Source: Chthoniobacteraceae bacterium (lineage in GTDB: Bacteria; Verrucomicrobiota; Verrucomicrobiia; Chthoniobacterales; Chthoniobacteraceae). Taken from it: a stretch of 64,000 nt of DNA. Positions 57,708 through 64,000 of the stretch are shown one piece after another. The notes below the pieces were generated by a model that saw nothing but the letters and a program-made list of their open reading frames with translations, had not been told where the DNA came from and did no database searches. Positions within the stretch are counted from its first letter, which is position 1. Every line of letters begins with the position of its first letter. The stretch lies in the NCBI GenBank assembly GCA_028293625.1, contig JAQGOL010000030.1, forward strand, positions 668,566 through 732,565. The letters are read 5' to 3'. Both the position numbers and the translations under genes were made by a program.

Positions 57708-58595
57708 ATGGCTCAACCTCACAAAGTCAATCTCGCCCTGGTGCAAATGCGCTGCTCGGCCGACCCGAAGGAGAATCTTCAAAAAGCCGTGCAGAAGTGC
57801 GTGGAAGCAGCCGGGCGCGGCGCGCAGATCATCTGCCTGCAGGAACTCTTTGGCTCGCAGTATTTCTGCCAGATCGAAGATCATAAATACTTCCAGCTGG
57901 CCGAGGAAATTCCCGGGCCAAGCACGGAGACGCTTTCCCAGGTCGCGCGCGAGCATGGGGTGGTGATCGTTGCCTCGCTTTTTGAAAAACGGAGCGCCGG
58001 TCTTTATCATAACACGGCCGCCATCATCGATGCTGACGGGACTTATCTGGGCAAATACCGGAAAATGCATATCCCGGATGACCCGGCCTTCTACGAGAAA
58101 TTCTATTTCACACCGGGCGACCTTGGGTTTCGTACCTGGACGACAAAGTTCGGCAAGATCGGCGTCTGCATTTGCTGGGATCAATGGTATCCCGAGGCGG
58201 CGCGGCTGACGGCATTAAGCGGTGCGCAGATTCTTTTTTATCCGACCGCGATCGGGTGGCATCCCGGGGAAAAAGCCGAGTATGGCAAACGGCAGCACGA
58301 CTCGTGGGAGACCATTCAGCGCAGCCACGCGATTGCAAACGGCTGCTATGTGGCGGTCCCAAACCGGGTCGGACACGAAGCGCCCGATGGCGGTCCCGGC
58401 ATCGAGTTCTGGGGACAGAGCTTTGTGGCTGATCCCTCCGGTCAAATTATTTCCAAGGCCTCTTCGAATGAAGAGGAAATTCTCGTGGTGGAAGTCGATC
58501 TCGACGCCCTCGATACCCAGCGCACGCATTGGCCGTTTTTCCGCGACCGCCGCATCGACGCATACTCAGACATTCAGAAGCGGTTTATTGATTAA
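57708..58595 (+). CDS. aguB: N-carbamoylputrescine amidase
   Basis: Nitrilase-superfamily enzyme converting N-carbamoylputrescine to putrescine, CO2 and ammonia. The catalytic triad is E46 (LQELFG), K119 (KYRKMHIPDDP) and C156 (GVCICWDQWYPE). YRKMHIPDDPAFYEKFYFTP and SDIQKRFID match AguB closely, and the next gene encodes agmatine deiminase 2 bases away. Cytoplasmic, 295 residues. Confidence 0.95.
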   Translation: MAQPHKVNLALVQMRCSADPKENLQKAVQKCVEAAGRGAQIICLQELFGSQYFCQIEDHKYFQLAEEIPGPSTETLSQVAREHGVVIVASLFEKRSAGLYHNTAAIIDADGTYLGKYRKMHIPDDPAFYEKFYFTPGDLGFRTWTTKFGKIGVCICWDQWYPEAARLTALSGAQILFYPTAIGWHPGEKAEYGKRQHDSWETIQRSHAIANGCYVAVPNRVGHEAPDGGPGIEFWGQSFVADPSGQIISKASSNEEEILVVEVDLDALDTQRTHWPFFRDRRIDAYSDIQKRFID

Positions 58596-58597
58596 AG

Positions 58598-59671
58598 ATG
58601 GAAGCTCCAACGACTACCACCCCAGGAATGACGCCAGCCCAACTCGGTTACCGGATGCCCGCCGAATGGGAACCGCATACCGCCACCTGGCTTTCCTGGC
58701 CACGCCGGGCCGGAATCAGCTTTCCAGGCGCCTACGACAAGGTGACACCGACGCTGGCCAAAATGGTCCACGCGCTGGCCGGCTCGGAGCTGGTGAACAT
58801 CAACGTTTGCGACGCGGCACATGAGGCCGACGTGCGCAAACAGCTCTCCAAGGCGCGGGCAAAAATGGATCACGTCACGTTTTTCCATATCCCGACCAAT
58901 GAACCGTGGTGCCGTGATCACGGCCCCATTTTCCTGACCCGGGATGAGACTCCAAAGCTTGCCATCCTTGACTGGGATTACAACGCCTGGGGCTGGAAAT
59001 ACCCGCCGTTCGACGACGATGACGTGGTGCCGACGATGATCGGCAACAAGCTCGATCTCCCGATTTATTCCCCCCAGATGGTTCTTGAAGGCGGCTCCAT
59101 TGATGTCAATGGCAGCGGGACACTTCTGACCACCCGTTCCTGCCTGCTCAATCCCAACCGGAATCCCGATCTAAACGAGAAGGAGATCGAACAACGGTTG
59201 CGCGATTTCCTGGGAGTCAAAAATATCCTCTGGCTCGGCGACGGCATCGAGGGCGATGACACCGATGGACACATCGATGACATCACGCGCTTTGTCGATC
59301 GCACCACGATCGTGACGGTTGTTGAAGAAGATTCCAACGACGCCAATTACGAGCCGCTTCGGGCCAATCTGGAGCTCTTAAAGACCATGGATGCCGAAGA
59401 CGGCGATCCGCTCCAGGTGCTCACTTTGCCGATGCCATCGAAAATCATGCGCGATGGCCAGCGGTTGCCCGCCAGCTACGCGAATTTTTATATCGGCAAC
59501 AAGGTGGTGCTCCTGCCGGTGTTCGCCGATTCGAATGATCGCTGGGCCATTGCGGTTTTGGAAAAGGTCTTCCCGACTCGGAAGGTGATCCCCATTGATT
59601 GCCGCGAACTGATCTGGGGCCTCGGCGCATTCCATTGCCTGACCCAGCAGCAACCAGCCATCCCGGTCTAG
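58598..59671 (+). CDS. aguA: agmatine deiminase
   Basis: Converts agmatine to N-carbamoylputrescine and ammonia. N-terminal RMPAEWEPHTATWLSWP, EPWCRDHGPIF, EGGSIDVNGSGTLL, DTDGHIDDITRF (catalytic His) and C-terminal GAFHCLTQQQPA (catalytic Cys347) are all intact. The gene overlaps nothing but follows aguB by 2 bases. No arginine decarboxylase lies in the window, so agmatine is supplied from elsewhere. Confidence 0.96.
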   Translation: MEAPTTTTPGMTPAQLGYRMPAEWEPHTATWLSWPRRAGISFPGAYDKVTPTLAKMVHALAGSELVNINVCDAAHEADVRKQLSKARAKMDHVTFFHIPTNEPWCRDHGPIFLTRDETPKLAILDWDYNAWGWKYPPFDDDDVVPTMIGNKLDLPIYSPQMVLEGGSIDVNGSGTLLTTRSCLLNPNRNPDLNEKEIEQRLRDFLGVKNILWLGDGIEGDDTDGHIDDITRFVDRTTIVTVVEEDSNDANYEPLRANLELLKTMDAEDGDPLQVLTLPMPSKIMRDGQRLPASYANFYIGNKVVLLPVFADSNDRWAIAVLEKVFPTRKVIPIDCRELIWGLGAFHCLTQQQPAIPV

Positions 59672-59690
59672 AGCGCCCGGCGGGCCGGTC

Positions 59691-59789
59691 TCTTAATCTT
59701 AATCGTAATCTTAATCCCTCCGCCCTTCTGAGGTGCGACTTACCGCAACGGAAGGGAGATTAAGATTATGATTACGATTAAGATTAAGA
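59691..59789. repeat. TTAATC/GATTAA hairpin element, copy B
   Basis: A perfect 20-bp inverted pair, TCTTAATCTTAATCGTAATC (59691-59710) and its complement at 59770-59789, encloses a further pairing TTAATC/GATTAA (59711-59716, 59758-59763) and CCCTTC/GAAGGG (59723-59728, 59751-59756). Same vocabulary as copy A. Lies 19 bases after aguA and 94 before the C39-like gene. Confidence 0.85.
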
Positions 59790-59882
59790 AGAAGAGCAGG
59801 AGAGAGAAGTTTCCGAAATCTCTGTTTCCTCTCTGCAAATCCAGGGTTAAAGGTTGAGTCGCCTGCCTCACTTTTCCCTCCG

Positions 59883-61163
59883 ATGTTTCCCCGTTTATTT
59901 ACGTTGTTGTGCGCTGTTGCGTTTTCATGCTCGGCGTTTGCTGAAGCTCTCGACCCGATCCTTGCCGTCGACAAACTTTGGAGCCTGAAACAGGACGGGT
60001 TTCAGGCGGCCACCAAAGGACTCCCATTCCGATGGACTTCCAGTGCCCAGGATTCGGCACGGGCGGCTTCCACCGGGATGACCCTTTTTGAATTGCCCGT
60101 GTATGAAGTCATCGCGCGTTTTGATGCCGGACAGCTTAAGCTTATCACGGCGACATTTTATGCCCGGGGCGATGCGGGCGGCATTCCAAAGGAAAAATTC
60201 GACGCCCTGGTGGTAAGCGCCAGCGAGGCGATCACGAAATTTACCGGCACCAAATTTACGCCTCGCGGGAAGGACGCCACCAATGCGGTCCGGGCCGACG
60301 GGGTGACGTGGCAAAACACCATCGCGCATTACCTCTTGGAATACAGTTTTACCAGGGAAGTCAAAACGCGCGGCATTCCATTCCGGGCGGAGTTTGTACG
60401 GCTCGAAATCGGACCTCCGGAAGCTAAATTGAATCTTTTGGCAAGCGTCGCGGCCAAACCGAAGTTCACCGGCCCGACTCATCTTAAACGTGACACGGCA
60501 ACGGGCGACGTCTGGCTCTTTGATGTGCCGATGGTCGACCAAGGCCAGAAAGGGTACTGCGTGGTGGCATCAACGGAACGGGTGATGCGGTATTTCGGCA
60601 ACCCGGTGGATGCCAACGAACTTGCGCAGATTGCCAACAGCGACGCGGCGGCGGGCACCAGCCTGGATAGCATGAACAGCGCGCTAAAGAAGATCTCGTC
60701 CCGGTTTAAAGTCCGGGTGCGCACCCTTGAACAGCAGGACACCAAAGGCGTGCTTGGCATGATCAAAGACTACAATCGCGCGGCAAAACGGTTGCATGAA
60801 ACCGAGATCCCCGATCTTGGCATGCGCATGGATCTTGGTTCCATCTTCCATTCCATGAATTACGACGTGCTGAAGGAAGCGCGTACAAAAAACCCAGGCG
60901 ACCTGACCCGCTTCCAGCGTTCGGTGCAAACCCACATCGATCTCGGTATTCCCCTGCTCTGGTCTGTGCAGCTGGGCATGGCGCCCGAAGCCGGCATCCC
61001 GCAAAGCGCCGGCGGCCACATGCGCCTGATCATCGGCTACAACACCACCAAGAAAGAGATCCTTTACTCGGATTCCTGGGGCGCAGGCCACGAACTCAAA
61101 CGGATGCCCGCCGCCGACGCCTGGACGATTACGACGGGGCTGACTTCCGTTGAGCCGACCTGA
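59883..61163 (+). CDS. secreted C39-like peptidase
   Basis: A 426-residue exported protein (signal peptide MFPRLFTLLCAVAFSCSAFA). The C-terminal half matches peptidase family C39-like/papain-like folds: DQGQKGYCVVASTERVMRYFG with C226, GGHMRLIIGYN with H379, SDSWG with D397. Residues 21-210 form an unfamiliar domain (TLFELPVYEVIARFDAGQLKLITATFY). The catalytic Cys-His-Asp set looks intact, so a protease of unknown target. The TTAATC hairpin precedes it. Confidence 0.8.
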   Translation: MFPRLFTLLCAVAFSCSAFAEALDPILAVDKLWSLKQDGFQAATKGLPFRWTSSAQDSARAASTGMTLFELPVYEVIARFDAGQLKLITATFYARGDAGGIPKEKFDALVVSASEAITKFTGTKFTPRGKDATNAVRADGVTWQNTIAHYLLEYSFTREVKTRGIPFRAEFVRLEIGPPEAKLNLLASVAAKPKFTGPTHLKRDTATGDVWLFDVPMVDQGQKGYCVVASTERVMRYFGNPVDANELAQIANSDAAAGTSLDSMNSALKKISSRFKVRVRTLEQQDTKGVLGMIKDYNRAAKRLHETEIPDLGMRMDLGSIFHSMNYDVLKEARTKNPGDLTRFQRSVQTHIDLGIPLLWSVQLGMAPEAGIPQSAGGHMRLIIGYNTTKKEILYSDSWGAGHELKRMPAADAWTITTGLTSVEPT

Positions 61164-61172
61164 GCTCAACGG
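61147..61172. terminator. hairpin between convergent genes
   Basis: CCGTTGAGC and GCTCAACGG form a perfect 9-bp stem with an 8-base loop across the C39-like stop. No T-run follows on either strand, so termination is only possible. Confidence 0.35.
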
Positions 61173-61193
61173 CAAAACGAGCGCGAATCGATT

Positions 61194-61973
61194 CTACTTC
61201 GCGAAGATTTCGGCGAAGAAATCTTTCATCGCCTGCCAGGAACGGCGGGCGGCGGGCTCGTTGTAAGCGGCGCCTTTGCTTTTGTCGGTGCCGGCTTTCT
61301 TCTGCGTAAACGCATGGACTGCATCGCCGTAATAGTTCATCTGCCAATCGACGTTTGCATTGCGCAGTTCGTCCTGGAAGGCGGTGATATCGGCTGGTTT
61401 GACAAAAGGATCATCGGCGCCGTGAAGGACGAGCACCTTGGCCTTGATGTTCTTTCCATCGGCTGGAGTTGGTGAATCGAGGCCGCCGTGGAATGTCACC
61501 ACCCCGGCGATCGGCGCGCCGCTGCGGGCCAGTTCAAGCACGGTGGTTCCGCCAAAACAGAATCCGATCGCCGCGATTTTTCCGCTGTCGGCGAACTGCT
61601 GCTTTTTGAGTTCCTCCAGACCGAGATTGGCGCGTTTGCGAAGAAGGGCGCGGTCAGCCTTGAATTTGCCGGCTTCAGCACCGGCGGCTTTTGCATCGGC
61701 TGGCCGAACCCCTTTTCCATAAATGTCGGCAGCAAAAGCAATATAACCGAGCTTGGCGAGATCCTCGGAGATGGTGCGGGTATGATCGGTGACCCCCATC
61801 CAATCGTGAACAACGAGTACCGCGGGGCGCTTTTCTTTGATGGCGTCGTCAAAGGAGACAAGTCCTTCCAGGACGGTGGCGCCATCCTTGTATTCGACGA
61901 CCTGCGTCTTGATTTCGGCAAAAAGAAGCTGAGGCAGGAGAACCAGGGAGGAGAAAACCAGTTTTGGATTCAT
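61194..61973 (-). CDS. secreted dienelactone hydrolase family protein
   Basis: An alpha/beta hydrolase of the dienelactone hydrolase family with a signal peptide (MNPKLVFSSLVLLPQLLFA). GFCFGG holds the nucleophile C139; D188 (HGADDPFV) and H220 (DAVHAFT) complete the Cys-Asp-His triad. RPAVLVVHDWMGVTDHTR and ADIYGKGVRP are family segments. Export is common for these paralogs; substrate unknown. Confidence 0.88.
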   Translation of the reverse strand: MNPKLVFSSLVLLPQLLFAEIKTQVVEYKDGATVLEGLVSFDDAIKEKRPAVLVVHDWMGVTDHTRTISEDLAKLGYIAFAADIYGKGVRPADAKAAGAEAGKFKADRALLRKRANLGLEELKKQQFADSGKIAAIGFCFGGTTVLELARSGAPIAGVVTFHGGLDSPTPADGKNIKAKVLVLHGADDPFVKPADITAFQDELRNANVDWQMNYYGDAVHAFTQKKAGTDKSKGAAYNEPAARRSWQAMKDFFAEIFAK

Positions 61974-62018
61974 GAAAGAGAAGGTGCCTTTCCTGATTTA
62001 AACGGCAAGCCTGAGAAT

Positions 62019-63296
62019 TCAGTCTTGCGGCAACGTGATGGTGATGCTTTTTAAAATGGCGTCTACGGCGGACTGCAGCTCCGCGTCGGTGATGCAATAC
62101 GGCGGCATCAAAACGATCACGTCGCGAATAGCCCGGGTAAGCAATCCAAACTGGCGCGCCGCCAGGCAAACCCGGGCGCCCGTCAGCGATTCCGGCGGAA
62201 ACGGCGTGATGCCATCGCGCCTGAGCTCAATCCCGACAATAAATCCGCATTGCCGCACATCAGCGACATGCCGCAACGCGCGGACCGGAGCGAGCATCTC
62301 GGAAAGGCGTGCGATTTTGTGCTGCAAACCTGCCAGAACGTTTTCCTCGCGGAAGATCGCCAGGCTGGCGAGGGCAGCGGCGCATCCGAGCTGGTTGGCG
62401 GTATAACTGTGCCCGTAATAGAGGGTCCGCTCGGGCCCGCCAAGGAATGCCGCGAAGATGCGCTCGCTGGTGAGCGTCGCGGCGAGGGGCATATAGCCGC
62501 CGGTGAGTCCTTTGGCCAGGGCGACAAAATCCGGGACGACCCCTTCCTTTTGCGAGGCAAACATGGAGCCGGTGCGTCCGAACCCGGTCATGACTTCATC
62601 GGCAATGAGGAGCACGCCATGCAGGTCGCACCAGTTGCGCAGGGCTGCGAGCATCCCTTCGGGCCAGAGCCGGATCCCGGCGGCGCCCTGCACCAAAGGC
62701 TCGATGACAACGGCAGCGATCTCCTTTGGATTAAGCTGCTGAAGCGCTGGCATGCCATCAACGTGCGTGGCGGGAAATTGCCACGCGGAAAAGCGGCCGT
62801 GAAACGCATTGATCCCGCCGAGGCTCGACGCGCCCATCGTATCGCCATGGTAGGCATTTGAAAAAGCGACAAACCGGCTGCGTTCCGGCTCGCCTGTGAG
62901 CTGGAAGAATTGCGCCGCCATCTTTAAAGCCACCTCGATGGCCGTCGATCCGTTATCGGAGAAAAAAACGCGGTTTAAGGGACCTTCCGGCCAAAGCGCG
63001 ATCAGCTCCGCAGCGAGGCGGGTGGCGGGCGGATTGGAAAAACCGAGGAACGACGTGTGCGCGACCAAATCGAGCTGCGCGCGGAGGGCGGCGTCGATTT
63101 TGGGATGTCGATGGCCGTGGAGATTCGTCCAGATCGAAGAATTGCCGTCGATGTATTCGCGTCCCTCGGTATCCCGCAGAAGCGCCCCCTGTCCGGAGGC
63201 GAGCATCAGCGGTTCGTGTCCCGGCGCGCACCAATCGCCCATCGGAGTAAACGGATGCCAGGAATGCGCTTTATCGGCGGCGCCCCATTCAATCAT
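62019..63296 (-). CDS. bioA: adenosylmethionine-8-amino-7-oxononanoate aminotransferase
   Basis: Biotin pathway: transfers an amino group from SAM to KAPA, giving DAPA, with PLP. HSWHPFTPM, DGNSSIWTNLHGH, SDNGSTAIEVALKMA, NAYHGDTMGASSLGG and ADEVMTGFGRTG are diagnostic; the PLP lysine is K262 (ALAKGLTGGY). The start at 63296 overlaps the stop of the upstream small gene by 8 bases; an ATG at 63320 is in frame. No other bio gene is in the window. Confidence 0.95.
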   Translation of the reverse strand: MIEWGAADKAHSWHPFTPMGDWCAPGHEPLMLASGQGALLRDTEGREYIDGNSSIWTNLHGHRHPKIDAALRAQLDLVAHTSFLGFSNPPATRLAAELIALWPEGPLNRVFFSDNGSTAIEVALKMAAQFFQLTGEPERSRFVAFSNAYHGDTMGASSLGGINAFHGRFSAWQFPATHVDGMPALQQLNPKEIAAVVIEPLVQGAAGIRLWPEGMLAALRNWCDLHGVLLIADEVMTGFGRTGSMFASQKEGVVPDFVALAKGLTGGYMPLAATLTSERIFAAFLGGPERTLYYGHSYTANQLGCAAALASLAIFREENVLAGLQHKIARLSEMLAPVRALRHVADVRQCGFIVGIELRRDGITPFPPESLTGARVCLAARQFGLLTRAIRDVIVLMPPYCITDAELQSAVDAILKSITITLPQD

Positions 63297-63561
63297 AGGT
63301 CGGGATCTCGCCCCCGGCATCCTCGATCAGTTTGCCGACAGCGGCAAAATCCTCATAGGAGAGATGTTTGCGCTGATATTTTTTCCAGAGGATTGAGTGA
63401 AGTTCGAGAAGATCTTCAAGCAGCGGCGTATCGTAGTAAACCCACATCCCTTCGCTGGCCAATTGAGCCTGGATACGCCACTTCTTGCCGAATTTCTCGG
63501 CGCGAACTTCGCGTTTATCTCCATCAGCGGTTTTCGTTTTCCATCGGTGACTGTTGCGCAT
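63289..63561 (-). CDS. small conserved-looking hypothetical protein
   Basis: A 90-residue protein from the ATG at 63561 (115 from the ATG at 63636): basic N-terminus (RWKTKTADGDKREVRAEKFGKKWRIQAQ), then WVYYDTPLLEDLLELHSILWKKYQRKHLSYEDF, predicted mixed sheet-helix. No family recognised. Its stop overlaps the bioA start, so it is probably cotranslated with it. Confidence 0.65.
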   Translation of the reverse strand: MRNSHRWKTKTADGDKREVRAEKFGKKWRIQAQLASEGMWVYYDTPLLEDLLELHSILWKKYQRKHLSYEDFAAVGKLIEDAGGEIPTYD

Positions 63562-63610
63562 GTTATTTAGCTCGTGAGGTGAAAAAGGTTGGCCAGAATA
63601 CCAGCCTTTC

Positions 63611-64000
63611 TTGAAAGACCTCGCCAAAATACTCACCTATTTCATCGCCGTCATTGTGCTGGGGGCTTTGATTGCGCCGCCGCTTTATTGGGGAGGCCAC
63701 GCGGTGGCGGCCCGCGGCGTCCTTTCGTTCCTGGGCGAAACGGAATTTCAGAAGTATTTTAACCGGGCGGTCCTCATTGCCGCGCTGGCTTTGCTCTGGC
63801 CGGCCATCCGTTCCCTAAAAATCCGGGGCGTGCGCGAGCTTGGGCTTGAGCCCGACCCGCGCTGGGTGCGGCACTTTTTGATCGGCTTCCTGATCGCCGC
63901 GGTGGCGGTCGGCGTGATGGCCGCCGGTTATATTCAATTTGAGGTTTACCATTGGAAAAAACCGGCGCTGCCGTGGGGGAGCCTGCCCAAGATCGCGTTT
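63611..64000 (+). CDS. partial membrane protein, cut by window edge
   Basis: An open frame continuing past the window. The only start after the in-frame TGA at 63575 that keeps the first helix is TTG at 63611: LKDLAKILTYFIAVIVLGAL. At least three hydrophobic segments follow, with RSLKIRGVRELGLEPDPRWVRHFLIGFLIAA, a layout seen near the N-terminus of CPBP/CAAX-type intramembrane proteases. The catalytic EExxR region would lie outside, so that identity is tentative. Confidence 0.5.
   Translation, partial: MKDLAKILTYFIAVIVLGALIAPPLYWGGHAVAARGVLSFLGETEFQKYFNRAVLIAALALLWPAIRSLKIRGVRELGLEPDPRWVRHFLIGFLIAAVAVGVMAAGYIQFEVYHWKKPALPWGSLPKIAF

Overview
The window reads as chromosome of a Verrucomicrobiota bacterium, probably near the Chthoniobacterales/Spartobacteria. 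The lineage call rests on family content: paired DUF1501/DUF1549-DUF1553 and DUF1552/DUF1592-group proteins with planctomycete-type cytochrome modules, a 14-repeat GloVer (Gloeobacter/Verrucomicrobia) protein, very large secreted multidomain proteins with Calx-beta, InlB-like and Ig-like modules, a long-form IspG, and mla/MCE genes with no mlaC. GC is fairly high throughout. Clear Shine-Dalgarno sequences are rare, so several starts were chosen from signal peptides, operon overlaps and family length. No tRNA, rRNA, CRISPR array, integrase or intact insertion sequence was found.

Region 1 (1-8.9 kb, + strand) holds a 1664-aa TolB-propeller/Calx-beta protein, a secreted GH85 endo-beta-N-acetylglucosaminidase, and a short decayed-looking stretch. 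Region 2 (8.9-26.4 kb, all - strand) is the most unusual part. It has two adjacent cytochrome/Tat-protein pairs (DUF1549-DUF1553 + DUF1501 and DUF1592-group + DUF1552) around a small c-type cytochrome, then a DUF4838 glycosidase-like protein, a propeller-SIS-like fusion and a CBM9-PQQ sugar dehydrogenase-diheme fusion. Together these look like a periplasmic or surface apparatus linking polysaccharide or sugar processing to electron transfer; the chemistry of the DUF families is not established.

Region 3 (26.6-39.2 kb) carries a RidA/D-serine-dehydratase-like pair, a lipoprotein propeller, three SDR oxidoreductases (two in tandem), two cupins, a secreted metallopeptidase-like protein, a GH75-like chitosanase and a TMEM14-like membrane protein. 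Region 4 (39.2-46.7 kb) is the mlaBEFD lipid-transport operon and the GloVer protein. A decayed NHL-repeat remnant follows.

Region 5 (47-64 kb) is mostly housekeeping: cdsA-dxr-rseP-ispG (envelope and isoprenoid synthesis), thiD, apaG, a 5-formyl-THF cyclo-ligase, an MBL-fold hydrolase, a cyclophilin, aguB-aguA (agmatine to putrescine), a C39-like peptidase, a dienelactone hydrolase, bioA with a small unknown gene, and the start of a membrane protein cut by the window edge. Two related (T)TAATC/GATTAA hairpin elements lie upstream of the metallopeptidase-like and C39-like genes.
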